A DNA stretch of 64,000 nt from Aureliella helgolandensis (lineage in GTDB: Bacteria; Planctomycetota; Planctomycetia; Pirellulales; Pirellulaceae). The translations under genes and the position numbers were made by a program. The stretch spans positions 3,472,001 through 3,536,000 of the forward strand of contig NZ_CP036298.1 of the NCBI RefSeq assembly GCF_007752135.1, given 5' to 3'. This document shows positions 1 to 8,291 of the stretch, in pieces. The notes beneath the pieces are model-generated. The model had not been told where the DNA came from, made no database searches, and saw nothing but the letters and a program-made list of their open reading frames with translations. The first letter of the stretch is position 1, and every line of letters begins with the position of its first letter.

Positions 1-252
1 TACTCACCAACCTACATTTGGCGAGCTTGGAAGGATGTCGTTCGGGCTGCAGGTATTGCTCCAAGTTCTGATCGAGCGTTTCATGCTTTCCGAAAAACCG
101 TAGCCTCTGTCCTGAATCAAGAGGGGATGGACGCGCAGAACGCGTTGGACCATTCCGACAGGAGGACCACGCTTAGGTATCTTGATCCGCGATTCATTGA
201 GACTCGCCAAACGTCGGACGCAATCAGGGACTGGACGCGCCGGCAAGCTTAG
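1..252 (+). CDS. Tyrosine recombinase/integrase, C-terminal part (5' end outside window)
   Basis: An open frame enters from the window edge in frame 1 and stops with TAG at 250-252, giving 83 residues without a start. The tail of the catalytic domain of a tyrosine recombinase is visible: FHAFRKT supplies the HxxR motif, and LDHSDRRTTLRYLDP corresponds to the usual second His box and the nucleophilic Tyr region (here LRYLDP). Such enzymes integrate or excise mobile elements. It lies on the + strand, opposite to the prophage, so it probably belongs to a separate element or to an island extending left. Integrity upstream cannot be judged. Family assignment rests on motif order only. Confidence 0.75.
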   Translation, partial: YSPTYIWRAWKDVVRAAGIAPSSDRAFHAFRKTVASVLNQEGMDAQNALDHSDRRTTLRYLDPRFIETRQTSDAIRDWTRRQA

Positions 253-742
253 TGCTTGCAGTATCGAACAATGCAATTGATCAGACTAACGGGATATTCC
301 AAGGAGCATCCCGCATTCGGGTTTTGTCGCAATTGCTTATAGGACTAAAATATGCAGCTTGTACCAACAGGCGATCCGTAAGGTGTTCGCACGTTCATTG
401 AAGAACAAATGTATGCGAATCGAGACGAACCGGCTATCGTTTCGTTGCTCCCGCGATTTCTAAACCGAATTGAGCGCGAAGTAGCGACGTGGGAATGGGC
501 TCCATGGCGAAGAACTGAACCAATTTCTAATTATTAGTCAGCCGATTGCGTTTTATCTCGAGCTTGTATTGGCCCACTAAGCTGCTTAGCAAATATAGCT
601 AGCAACTTGCACGCAACTATCGAAAGTAGTACGATTGGCTGCCTCTAGATTGTGTTGTCCGCGGTTCAACCTTGGGCATTCCTATCAAACCACTTTATCC
701 GCGGATGATCCCGGGATAATTATGAATTATCGCACACAATAA
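253..742. other. Gene-poor gap with a possible decayed reading frame
   Basis: No intact gene is evident. A 42-codon frame at 409-537 (+) begins MYANRDEPAIV and has codon-like composition. The same frame extends upstream across the TAA at about 388-390, so it may be the remnant of a longer gene. Base composition is lower in GC than in the prophage. The stretch just before 743 is AT-rich and may hold the promoter of the next gene, but no clear -35/-10 pair stands out. Confidence 0.35.
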
Positions 743-1381
743 ATGAACTTCATCCCGCCGACGCCATTTGCTAAATCCTTTACTTGCCCTCTTTGCGGTG
801 CGATTGCACAGCAATGCTGGAGTATGATGACTTTCTTCGGGGGAGAAGTGAACTCAAATGTTGATAATCACCCGATACGTGTTGGCCATTGCACTCATTG
901 CGAAAAACACACAATCTGGTTGGTGGACGAAATGCTATATCCATTCACCGGATTAGCACCACGCCCGAACACTGAGATGCCGCCATCAGTCCGCAAACTC
1001 TATGAAGAGGCCGCAGCTCTTTTCACGCGTTCCCCGCGCGCTTCTGCAGCATTGCTTCGCTTATCCATTCAGGTGCTCTGCGTTGAACTCGGTGAAAAAG
1101 GTAAGAACATAAATGCCGACATTGCAGCGCTTGTCAACAAGGGGTTGCCTTCCATTGTGCAGCAGTCATTGGACATTGTCCGCGTGACTGGCAATGAAGC
1201 TGTCCATCCCGGCCAAATTGACACTGACGATCCGAATGTCGTGGACTCGCTGTTTGAGCTCACAAATCTGATTGTTGAATACATGATCGCCATGCCCAAG
1301 AGAGTATCGGGGCTTTACACCAAGCTACCTGAGAAAGCTCGTGACGCGATAACTCGGCGGGATCAGACGAAGTCATTATAA
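743..1381 (+). CDS. DUF4145 domain protein
   Basis: This 212-residue protein starts with a short zinc ribbon (CPLCG near residues 16-20 and CTHCEKH near 51-57). It continues into the helical DUF4145 region, recognisable from SPRASAALLRLSIQVLC, GEKGKNIN and DIVRVTGNEAVHPGQID. DUF4145 is found alone and fused to restriction or other defence-type enzymes; its biochemical role is not established. The gene is + strand and 79 bp ahead of a DUF2971 gene. The two may be co-transcribed and sit next to a recombinase end, so an accessory or defence role is possible (inference). Confidence 0.8.
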   Translation: MNFIPPTPFAKSFTCPLCGAIAQQCWSMMTFFGGEVNSNVDNHPIRVGHCTHCEKHTIWLVDEMLYPFTGLAPRPNTEMPPSVRKLYEEAAALFTRSPRASAALLRLSIQVLCVELGEKGKNINADIAALVNKGLPSIVQQSLDIVRVTGNEAVHPGQIDTDDPNVVDSLFELTNLIVEYMIAMPKRVSGLYTKLPEKARDAITRRDQTKSL

Positions 1382-1460
1382 GTAAGCGATGCACGAAGGT
1401 TTTCCGCTAACACGTGTTCAAGATTGAAGATTAATCGCGGGCGAACGACAAAAGATAGCC

Positions 1461-2204
1461 ATGCTTGAATCGCATCCACACATTGAAAGTCCCGAATCCT
1501 TCACGTCGATTTGGCGATACATGACAATCGACAAGTTCCTGCATTTGCTAACGTCATCCTCACTTTGGTTTTCACGTTGCGATTACTTCGAGGATGGATG
1601 GGAGGGACGGTACTCCAAAGCAACATTCCAAACTTTTCTGAAGAGTTTCAAAGGGCCAGAAGAGAAAATCCATGATCTCTGGACTTCTTACCAGAATCGA
1701 ATTAATGAGCTTCGTAATTGCCTGTACATAAGCTGCTGGCACATTAGTGAAGAAGAATCTGCGGCACTTTGGCAAATCCATTCGGCCTACGGAAAATCGG
1801 TTGCAATTAAATCAACTCTACACCGCCTGCGGGACGCCGTAGCAGATGTTGATCCGCCCATTTATTACGGCCGCGTCAAATATTTGGACTACGATACTGA
1901 AACAATGCCAATGCAGAATTTGTTTACACCATTCATGCGAAAAAGGCGTTGTTTCGTATTCGAAAATGAATTGCGTATGTTGCACTGGAATCCTGAATTG
2001 ATGGATTTAGGCAACGATAGTTCTGAAACCGAGTTTCCTTCTGGTTCAAGTATTTCCGTAAAACTTGAGCCGCTTATTGAAACGCTTTACGTGTCGCCAC
2101 ACGCCGATAGCTACATGCGAGATACTATCGCACTTCTTATTGATAGATTTGGGCTCTCAAAATTAGAAGTCGTGCAATCGAACCTGTTTGCTGCGCCAAT
2201 GTGA
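1461..2204 (+). CDS. DUF2971 domain protein
   Basis: The protein has 247 residues. The N-terminal pattern (IWRYMTIDKFLHLL, then LWFSRCDYFEDGWEG) is the hallmark of DUF2971 proteins, followed by the conserved CLYISCWHISEEESAALWQIHS block and the YYGRVKYLDY region. Members occur in many bacteria, often in genomic islands and anti-phage loci; the function is unknown. No signal peptide or membrane segment is seen. It follows the DUF4145 gene on the same strand and ends about 90 bp before the degenerate TerS-like copy, so it marks the last rightward gene before the minus-strand phage-derived block. Confidence 0.8.
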   Translation: MLESHPHIESPESFTSIWRYMTIDKFLHLLTSSSLWFSRCDYFEDGWEGRYSKATFQTFLKSFKGPEEKIHDLWTSYQNRINELRNCLYISCWHISEEESAALWQIHSAYGKSVAIKSTLHRLRDAVADVDPPIYYGRVKYLDYDTETMPMQNLFTPFMRKRRCFVFENELRMLHWNPELMDLGNDSSETEFPSGSSISVKLEPLIETLYVSPHADSYMRDTIALLIDRFGLSKLEVVQSNLFAAPM

Positions 2205-2294
2205 AGATTCTGATTGTAAATGAGTGCGCCCGGGCCTCGGTGGCAGAAGGATTGACAATTGACAATCATTTCCCGCGGCTAAGTGAGTCCGCCA

Positions 2295-2702
2295 CTACCA
2301 AAGGCCTTCGGTCTTTGTCCGACGTCCCATTGCGAGCAATTTAGCTTCCGCTTTGTCGCGAACTTTTAGGCAAGGGGTATCCATCGGTGCGCCGGTGCGG
2401 GGGTTGGCTGCAACCGATCCATTCGCGGCGATGTGTACAATAGCGATCCGCTGGTTTGTCTCTCTGCTAACTCGGATCGAAGAGGAAGCGTTTGAAGGTG
2501 AATAGACTTCAAACTCGGATTCTACCTTCGATTGGTGTTTGTATTTCAATTTAAATGGCGCGGTTGGAATTCGATTCAGCATCACCTTATTTACGACAAA
2601 AGTAGAAGCTTGACCTTGAGTAGTAGTGGTAGTACTATTGGTTGGTGGTTGTCCTTTAAAGGTGCTGCCATGGCTGTTGGTTTGTTCGTAGGTGAATTGC
2701 AC
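2295..2702 (-). pseudogene. Chimeric frame ending in a duplicated TerS-like C-terminus
   Basis: The last 40 or so residues of this 135-codon frame (ANPRTGAPMDTP, LKVRDKAEAKLLAMGRR) nearly repeat the C-terminus of the P27 TerS-like protein at 3191-3556. The first ~95 residues are low in complexity, contain a poly-Thr run and match nothing I recognise. The simplest reading is that a copy of the 3' end of the TerS-like gene was joined to unrelated DNA by duplication or deletion. Whether it is expressed is unknown. Confidence 0.4.
2297..2415 (-). repeat. Diverged copy A of TerS-like 3' end
   Basis: About 115-120 bp here align with 3193-3311 at roughly 80-85 percent identity by eye, including the identical blocks cccattgcgagcaattt and atccatcggtgcgccggtgc. 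Both copies are in the same orientation and encode the same C-terminal peptide, so this is a diverged direct repeat spaced about 0.9 kb apart. Confidence 0.8.
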
Positions 2703-2760
2703 TATACGTCGATTGGTCCCGTCGTTTCTTCTATCATTTCAATCAGAATTGTTTGACAGC

Positions 2761-3057
2761 ATGACACAGCATGAGTTTTTGGGAGGACCGCTGTCCGGCC
2801 TCCGAATTGATTATGATTTCGCTCGACCGACAAAGGATGTCGAGACTCTGACCCGCTATCCGAATCGCATAGTCCTTGATTACGACACGGTCGCACACCC
2901 TGCCAACGCTTGCGCTGATCCGAGCGCACCGGTCGCAGTTGGACGTACTAAGATTTCCGCCGTTTACGAATTCGACGATGAAACTGGAAAGTATAGCTTC
3001 GACGGCTGGTCTCTCGCGCCTGGGCTTCCCTTGCAAACTGACGACGAGATAAATTAA
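2761..3057 (+). CDS. Small hypothetical protein
   Basis: A 98-residue frame on the + strand begins MTQHEFLGGPLSGLRIDYDF and ends LQTDDEIN. It has a plausible, acidic, soluble composition and reads as a real small protein: an extension to 2692 exists but looks non-coding. I recognise no domain and see no signal peptide or cysteines. It lies between the two TerS-like copies and is the only + strand gene in that segment, so it may be cargo inserted between a duplicated end. Function unknown. Confidence 0.45.
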   Translation: MTQHEFLGGPLSGLRIDYDFARPTKDVETLTRYPNRIVLDYDTVAHPANACADPSAPVAVGRTKISAVYEFDDETGKYSFDGWSLAPGLPLQTDDEIN

Positions 3058-3190
3058 GTTTTTCCGGCTTTTTACTACCTTCCGAGACGCAGGCTCCTCC
3101 ATGGTGTTGGTTCCTACGCCAGAATTGAGTACGGCGTTTTATGGTTCGCATTGTCTAAGGCAGGCTAAAACTCCGCCTCCTGACATTAGG

Positions 3191-3556
3191 CTACCATAGC
3201 CCCTCGGTCTTCATCCGGCGCCCCATTGCGAGCAATTTGGCCTCGGCTTTATCGCGAACCTTTAGGTAAGGGTTATCCATCGGTGCGCCGGTGCGCGGGT
3301 TGGCGGTCACTGCGCCGCACTTTCTGACGTTGGCTCGTGCCTCTTTGTACTCGCAATAATTCGCGGCGTATATGTTGGCCTCTTGCCGGCTGTTCCCCTG
3401 TTGTAGTAGCAGCGCGAACACGGCAGCGTGGTCTGGTACTTCAGGAAGTTCGGCCGCCTCCGCTTTGGTCGCTTTGGTCGCTTTGGTCGCTTTGGTCGCT
3501 TTGGTCGCTTTGGTCGGTTGCGTCTGCTTGGCTGTTGGCGTCTTTACTTTGCCCAC
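3191..3556 (-). CDS. P27-family small terminase-like protein
   Basis: The 121-residue protein has a Lys/Ala/Thr repeat tail at the N-terminus (six KAT units, residues ~15-33). A P27-type small terminase core follows: YCEYKEARANVRKCG, then NPRTGAPMDNPYLKVRDKAEAK. P27 TerS proteins recognise phage DNA and feed it to the large terminase. A second, separate P27 TerS (23625-24086) belongs to the complete prophage. The gene overlaps the upstream PLD-like gene by 13 bp and forms an operon with it and the HTH gene. No large terminase follows, so this is either a truncated packaging module or a satellite-type TerS (inference). Confidence 0.65.
   Translation of the reverse strand: MGKVKTPTAKQTQPTKATKATKATKATKATKAEAAELPEVPDHAAVFALLLQQGNSRQEANIYAANYCEYKEARANVRKCGAVTANPRTGAPMDNPYLKVRDKAEAKLLAMGRRMKTEGLW
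3193..3311 (-). repeat. Copy B of TerS-like 3' end
   Basis: This is the intact partner of the repeat at 2297-2415, forming the 3' third of the TerS-like gene. The two are in direct orientation. Confidence 0.8.
3462..3515 (-). repeat. Six perfect 9-bp tandem repeats (KAT codons)
   Basis: The unit gctttggtc is repeated six times without change and encodes the (Lys-Ala-Thr)n stretch of the TerS-like protein. Perfect identity at the DNA level suggests recent slippage expansion. The repeat number probably varies between strains. Confidence 0.9.
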
Positions 3557-4209
3557 GGTTTAATCCCTTCGAATGGCTTTAATTGATCGGCGGTGAATGA
3601 TTCGGTCAGCTTGGTAGCGTCGTTGGCTTCCTTGCGGGACGATAGCCGCGGAAGGACTGGGAGGTCCTCTTCGATCTCGCGGACCAGGTCGAACGCTCCG
3701 TCCCCCTCCGAGATGTCGAATTGCTCGAATCGGGGGTTATAGTTTAGGTTCATCGAACCGCGGGCCAACACTTTGAACGCTTGACATTCTATCGTGCTGA
3801 TCTTGGCGTGGTTCATGCAAACGCGGACGGCGTCGCGGCCGTAGCGGTCGCGCCATCGGGCGATCAATTCCGCGTTGCGCTGTTCGGCTGAGCGGTCAAT
3901 AACTAGCGTGGCTTGTTCGATGATCGACTCGCGGAAGAAATACTCGAACGCTTCCACCTCGTATTCTGCAATGCACCAAGTCCACACTGATGCGCGAACG
4001 GGGCCGGTTGCTTGGCTTATTACGTGGCGAACAACGTCGATCATGGAGATTTGGCCGCGGGTGATCGCGAATAGCGACATACCCGGCTCGATAGGTCCGA
4101 TGGTCTCGGCGGCGGTATGGAATCCTTCGACGGCTCGGGCGATTCGCTTTGATTGTCGGGCGGTTGGTTTGTCGTCGCTCGCAGCGAACAGGGACGGTTG
4201 GCGGCTCAT
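3544..4209 (-). CDS. Phospholipase D-like (HKD motif) phage protein
   Basis: The chosen ATG at 4209 overlaps the HTH gene's stop by 4 nt (ATGA), giving 221 residues starting MSRQPSLFAAS. The C-terminal half contains HAK followed by GSMNLNYNPR, matching the HxK...GSxN layout of PLD superfamily active sites. The segment VRASVWTWCIAEYEVEAF resembles the first strand and helix of a PLD half-domain. Only one HKD motif is seen, so activity would need dimerisation, as known for single-motif PLD nucleases. Proteins of this kind occur next to terminase genes in phages, which fits its coupling to the TerS-like gene. Substrate unknown. Confidence 0.6.
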   Translation of the reverse strand: MSRQPSLFAASDDKPTARQSKRIARAVEGFHTAAETIGPIEPGMSLFAITRGQISMIDVVRHVISQATGPVRASVWTWCIAEYEVEAFEYFFRESIIEQATLVIDRSAEQRNAELIARWRDRYGRDAVRVCMNHAKISTIECQAFKVLARGSMNLNYNPRFEQFDISEGDGAFDLVREIEEDLPVLPRLSSRKEANDATKLTESFTADQLKPFEGIKPWAK

Positions 4210-4424
4210 TGGTTGGCTTTTCGTTTTGGTGTTAGGGTTAGTTGGAGTACGTCGCACAATCTCGCGGCGTTGCTGCTGCTGGTAGTCCCGCCGGACAAAT
4301 AGCGGCGGATAGTATCCTCGCTAGGCTTTCCCTCGCAGAGCTTTGCAAGCGCGTACGGGGTTAGTCCCATTTGCTCGGCTCGCTTCGCAATCGCGGCTTG
4401 GAGCTGGTCGGCTGGTTGGTTCAT
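4206..4424 (-). CDS. Small HTH (XRE/Cro-like) protein
   Basis: The 72-residue protein carries one helix-turn-helix of the Cro/CI type: AEQMGLTPYALAKLCEGKPSEDTIRRYLSGG reads as scaffold helix, turn and recognition helix, with a short basic tail (PKRKANQ). It heads a three-gene overlapping operon (HTH, PLD-like, TerS-like). It is likely the local transcription regulator of that unit. No palindromic operator was identified upstream; there is only a short hairpin at 4490-4505. Confidence 0.65.
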   Translation of the reverse strand: MNQPADQLQAAIAKRAEQMGLTPYALAKLCEGKPSEDTIRRYLSGGTTSSSNAARLCDVLQLTLTPKRKANQ

Positions 4425-4763
4425 TGGTTGCGGCTTTCGTGAATGGACTGGGCCTGCTTTCGCTGGTCGATTTGTCTAGCTTCATTGTGCCCGCATTTGT
4501 GCGGGTAGGCAAGGAATCTATCGACATTCCGGCGCTAGGATCGCCATATTAGCGATCGAACACCTAGACGCACCTGTGAGGCCGCGCGGGCCTCCGGCAC
4601 CCCTCGGCGGCGGGGGGCGGTCAGATTGTGGCGCAGGGCCGGGACGTAGACCGCAGGTTAGGCGCGCACATTTTTGGCGCATTTTTTGGGGGGGGGTATA
4701 GGTTCGGGAAAAAAAAGCGGCCGCCAAATCGGCGGCCGGTCGCTGGTCGGTTTCGATTGGGCG
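4425..4763. other. Intergenic region between the remnant operon and the prophage late operon
   Basis: It holds no credible gene. Visible structure includes a CCCGCA-tttg-TGCGGG hairpin (4490-4505), a GAGGCC-gcgcg-GGCCTC hairpin (4578-4594) and the strong minus-strand terminator at 4709-4738. This is the natural boundary between the two phage-derived units. Confidence 0.6.
4709..4738 (-). terminator. Intrinsic terminator of the late operon
   Basis: On the minus strand an 8-bp perfect stem (CGGCCGCC / GGCGGCCG, 5-nt loop; plus positions 4718-4725 and 4731-4738) is followed by eight consecutive Ts (4716 down to 4709). It lies 25 bp after the last tail gene and ends transcription coming from the prophage. 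Confidence 0.9.
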
Positions 4764-5636
4764 TTACTCCAAATTCAGAGGCCCGAAGGCAACGCGTTTT
4801 TTTCGGCGGAAGTCGCCATAACTCGTAACTCCCACCGGCGCTTGGTCGCCGTCAGATTTTAGGTTGCCAATGTAGGGAACCTTATCCTTGATGAAAGCGT
4901 GGAGGACTTCGTCGCCGGGGGTTCGATAGTGGCTACTTTGGTTTAGGGGTTTGGCGTCGAATCCTTCGGTTGCAAATCGAATCCGGTAGGTCACCTTCCA
5001 AAGTTTTACCGCGTCCTCCACCACTTGGGTCGCGGCGATCTTAGCCACCAGCGCGTGGCCTGGGTCGGCTCCATAGAATTCATCCGAGTTCGAATGGTTC
5101 TCATAGGCTAGAATCGTCGCCGGGCTGAAGACCGCCTGGTAGCGTTCGACGGTTAGAACCGGATAGATTACCGGCTCCACAATTGGCGGATCGAATGGAA
5201 GGCCGGCCGAGTTCAAAACGTCCTTTGGTGGCGTGGAATAGTCTTTGTGTAGAATCTCTTCGCCATACTCCGAATCCCAACTGATGATCGGCGGCCGGGA
5301 GATTGCTTCGGGATAGTCGTCCTCATTTTCCTGGCTTTTGCTTCGTGGGTCGTTGTCGAATTCAACGCGCACAATCCAAACTAGGCTTTGCTTCGGGTCG
5401 CGTTTCGGCACCTTCCTTTTGCAGACGGCCGCGGAGTCGATTTCGCCGGCGTAGGAGTACGTCGATACTCCAACCCTTGGTAGGCCGACGGTCGACCATA
5501 TCTCGATAGGCCCCTGGGTTTTGTTGTCGGCAATTACCAGATACTCCAACGAATAGCGGCGCAATAGCTTTTCGTCGCCGAGTTCTATTGATCCCTCTTG
5601 GCCGGCGGCCTTTCGAATTCCTTTGATTGTTGGCAT
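4764..5636 (-). CDS. Phage distal tail protein (function unassigned)
   Basis: This 290-residue protein directly follows the tape measure gene (4-bp gap) and is the last gene before the terminator. It is predicted soluble and beta-rich (LVWIVRVEFDND, LWKVTYRIRFATEGFD), with no membrane segment or recognised domain. Position implies a distal tail/baseplate-hub or tail-tip component: in siphoviruses that slot holds the Dit/Tal proteins. Finding only one gene here is odd, since tail tips usually need several. The role is inferred from position alone. Confidence 0.55.
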   Translation of the reverse strand: MPTIKGIRKAAGQEGSIELGDEKLLRRYSLEYLVIADNKTQGPIEIWSTVGLPRVGVSTYSYAGEIDSAAVCKRKVPKRDPKQSLVWIVRVEFDNDPRSKSQENEDDYPEAISRPPIISWDSEYGEEILHKDYSTPPKDVLNSAGLPFDPPIVEPVIYPVLTVERYQAVFSPATILAYENHSNSDEFYGADPGHALVAKIAATQVVEDAVKLWKVTYRIRFATEGFDAKPLNQSSHYRTPGDEVLHAFIKDKVPYIGNLKSDGDQAPVGVTSYGDFRRKKRVAFGPLNLE

Positions 5637-5640
5637 TTAT

Positions 5641-7773
5641 TTACCCTGCGTTTCCGACTTGTTGGGGTGGGGCAACCTTCGTTGCGATTAGCGCTAGGTG
5701 TTCGTTTACCTGTGTTAGCAACGCGTTCGCTTGTACTTGGAGCGGTTCCTTCTGTCCGGCTCGTTCATTGGCTCGGGCTGCGGAATAGGCCGCAACCGAT
5801 CCTCGCTCTAGGGCTCCGAATGTCGGGGTATCGGCTTTGCGTTCGGGTTCCTTTTCTTCGCCTAGTCGGGTCGCGGCGTCGCGGCTCGCTCGCGCGAAGG
5901 TTTGGAAGTCGATCGCGCCGACGTTAAGTAGCTTTGAGAGGTCGGCAATTTCGGCGTTTAGCTGTTGTTGCGGTGTGGCAAACTGCTTTTGAAGTTCGGC
6001 GCCTTGGGCCATCAGTTCTTGGTTTTTCTCCAAGGCGGCTTTGGCGTCGGTCATTGCCTTAAACTCCCTTTGCTGCTCGGCCGTCGCTCCTTGTCGGGCT
6101 AGTCGCATCCGGTCGACGGCCGCGGCTCCATCTCGCAGCGTCTGGATTTCTTCGCGTAGTTGGTTTAGGCGTTCGGCCACTGCTTGCTTGTTCTGTTCGT
6201 CGGTGGCTGCCTTGGCGTCGGCGGCCGCTTTGGTTTTGTCTGCCGCTGCTTTCGCTGCTTCTTCTTGTGCTGCGATCGCGGATAGGTCCAGGCCTCCGCC
6301 TCCCTTGGCTGCTTGTGCCGCTTCTATCGCTGCGGCGCGTGCTTCGTTGATCTTCTCCAGGAACTTCTCCGCGCTTCCGAAGTCGAAACCTTGGTCTAGC
6401 GTTTCGAGGATTCCCGCAGCGTCTAGCGTCTTGGCTTGGTTCTGGAGCTTGCGAACCATGTCTAGCGCTTGGTAGATGTCGTAAGCGAACCCGGCGCCTA
6501 TGGCGAGGTTGTCGATTACCGGTCCAATGGCTTGGGCGGTGGTTCTGAATCCGCTAGCCATTTCAAGAATACTTTGGTTGATGACAGTCAGAACGGGCGC
6601 GGACTCCGCTGCGAGTTGGCGGAATACTCCGGTTGATAGTTGCTTGGTTCGTCCCCAGGCATCGTTCGCGGCTTCTACTGCCTTGGCTTGGGCTTCGCTG
6701 ATCGTGAGGCCCAGCGTTTCGGCTACTGCGATACTCGCGTTAATCGCGGCCGGGCCAGCTCGCAGCGTGTTCACATAGGCTGCGCCTTCCTCTTCGAATA
6801 GTCGGAAGGCTAGGACCAATTGATCCGACGGGTTTTTCATGTTGGCCGTAGCCGCTGCGAGTTGGCGCATTGCGTCGACCGGTCCAGCGCGCAGGAGGTC
6901 GCCGGAGTCTAGGCCGATGGCTTTTAGTTGGTCGTCGAGGGCGCCGCCGTTCCGCTCGGCCTCGGTCAATCTGATTTGAAGCTTTTGGACGGCCTTGTCT
7001 GCAATCTCCGCGCCTTTGCCGGTCGTCTCTTCGGTCAGGAGTCGGAAGCCAGCCAGCTCTCGGAATGTGACGTTAGCGATTGCCGCGCTCTTGGCTATCT
7101 TGTCGATTTCTCCCATCTGAACACCCACACCGCGAATCGTGACGGCCGCGGCTACTGCGGACGATGCGACCGCGACGAAAGCGCCGGCGATTGCTGCGCC
7201 TGTTGCTACTCCGGCGACCGACATTCCCCGTAGGGCGGTTGTGCCGGCGTCGGCCGCTGCGGGTACGCTGCTGATCTTCTTCGCGCTGCCTTCGATGGTG
7301 TTCCCGTCGTCGAAGTAGTTGTGCCGGCCGGCATAGGATGTTGCGGGGTTGTAGCGTGCAAGTCCGGTCGCCGCTCGGGAGGTGATGCGCAGTTGTCCGC
7401 TGTGCTTCGAAGCCGCGGCCATTCCGACGGCCGCGCGGAATGCGTCGTCCGCGAATGAGTCCATACTTGCGGCGGCGGCCTTCGTTTCCCTGGCTGTGTC
7501 GAAAGCGTCTTTAGCGACTTTTGCCGCTTTGGTGGTCGCGAATGCGGCGGCAATTGATGCGAAGGCAGTAGCGGCCGCGGTGGCACCTGGCACCGCTGCG
7601 AGAATGCTGGCACCCATGGCGCCCAGTGGTGCGAGCACTGCTTCGGCCGTTTTGCCAATGGCGCTAACGTCCTTGTCGAATTTCTTCACTCGGCCGGTGC
7701 TTCGGTCTAGCCCGCGGTCAAGCTTCTCTGTTCGGGCGCCAAGCGTGATGTCTAGGTTTTCGATTACGGACAT
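5641..7773 (-). CDS. Tail tape measure protein
   Basis: At 710 residues this is the longest tail gene. It has Ala-rich hydrophobic segments near the N-terminus (LAPLGAMGASILAAVPGATA and AGVATGAAIAGAFVAVASSA) and long charged helical regions (AAKAAADKTKAAADAKAA, QKQFATPQQQLNAEIADL), the classic composition of tape measure proteins. Such proteins set tail length and pass into the host membrane at injection. The common rule of about 1.5 angstrom per residue would give a tail near 100 nm (inference). It lies downstream of the tail tube and chaperone genes but is separated from them by a methyltransferase and a gp10-like gene, an unusual insertion. Confidence 0.85.
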   Translation of the reverse strand: MSVIENLDITLGARTEKLDRGLDRSTGRVKKFDKDVSAIGKTAEAVLAPLGAMGASILAAVPGATAAATAFASIAAAFATTKAAKVAKDAFDTARETKAAAASMDSFADDAFRAAVGMAAASKHSGQLRITSRAATGLARYNPATSYAGRHNYFDDGNTIEGSAKKISSVPAAADAGTTALRGMSVAGVATGAAIAGAFVAVASSAVAAAVTIRGVGVQMGEIDKIAKSAAIANVTFRELAGFRLLTEETTGKGAEIADKAVQKLQIRLTEAERNGGALDDQLKAIGLDSGDLLRAGPVDAMRQLAAATANMKNPSDQLVLAFRLFEEEGAAYVNTLRAGPAAINASIAVAETLGLTISEAQAKAVEAANDAWGRTKQLSTGVFRQLAAESAPVLTVINQSILEMASGFRTTAQAIGPVIDNLAIGAGFAYDIYQALDMVRKLQNQAKTLDAAGILETLDQGFDFGSAEKFLEKINEARAAAIEAAQAAKGGGGLDLSAIAAQEEAAKAAADKTKAAADAKAATDEQNKQAVAERLNQLREEIQTLRDGAAAVDRMRLARQGATAEQQREFKAMTDAKAALEKNQELMAQGAELQKQFATPQQQLNAEIADLSKLLNVGAIDFQTFARASRDAATRLGEEKEPERKADTPTFGALERGSVAAYSAARANERAGQKEPLQVQANALLTQVNEHLALIATKVAPPQQVGNAG

Positions 7774-7775
7774 TA

Positions 7776-8288
7776 TCAGCTCGCCCCTGTTAGTGTTCGG
7801 ATTCCGGCGACTAGTTCGCGCCGATAGATTCTCATTGCGGCCGTTCGCTTGGACTTGGCCGCGCGCTTCATAAACTTTTGTCCCTTAATCACTCGGCGGG
7901 CAGCGTTTCGGCGTTGGACTTCGAGCACTTGGTCGGAGGTCCTGTGCTTGCGTCGTGGAACTCCTAGGCTCTCGTTGGTTGCTCGCTTGCCTGCTTGCCA
8001 GCCGTATTCGATTTGGCCGGCATAGAAAAAACGGCCGTTGAACTGTCGGTCGTTTTTGTTGGTGGTTACTCTCGAGCCAATTTGGCGACGGGAGCGGGCC
8101 ATTGAGCGAACTTTGATTGAGCGGCGCAGCCGGCCGGAGCGAACGGGCGCCAGTCGCTTGGCTTCCTCTTGTACTGGTTTCAATGCAACTCGGCTCGCTC
8201 GCCGAATTAGCGTTTTGGCTTTGCCCGATTTGAGCGCGTTCAATTTCGCGTTTAGCGTTGCCGATCCGGTCACAAGGTAGGGGGCCAT
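7776..8288 (-). CDS. HK97 gp10-like minor tail/tail completion protein
   Basis: The 170-residue, very basic protein contains the gp10 family signature: RLAPVRSGRLRRSIKV near residue 65, then FFYAGQIEYGW, and a C-terminal FMKRAAKSK. Members act at the head-tail interface or in tail completion. In most HK97-like phages this gene sits between the head-tail adaptor and tail terminator genes. Here it is just upstream of the tape measure and adjoins the methyltransferase gene (3-bp gap), so it has been relocated or acquired as a unit. Confidence 0.75.
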   Translation of the reverse strand: MAPYLVTGSATLNAKLNALKSGKAKTLIRRASRVALKPVQEEAKRLAPVRSGRLRRSIKVRSMARSRRQIGSRVTTNKNDRQFNGRFFYAGQIEYGWQAGKRATNESLGVPRRKHRTSDQVLEVQRRNAARRVIKGQKFMKRAAKSKRTAAMRIYRRELVAGIRTLTGAS

Positions 8289-8291
8289 TGT

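Noticed and set aside
3462-3515. KAT codon repeats considered as iterons or origin repeats
   Set aside because: The 9-bp units are in frame within a gene and directly encode a peptide repeat. They lack the length and spacing of iterons.
3337-3582. + strand frame opposite the TerS-like gene
   Set aside because: It is a shadow of the KAT repeat in the other strand, with the repetitive WSLWSLWSL pattern, and has no independent support.
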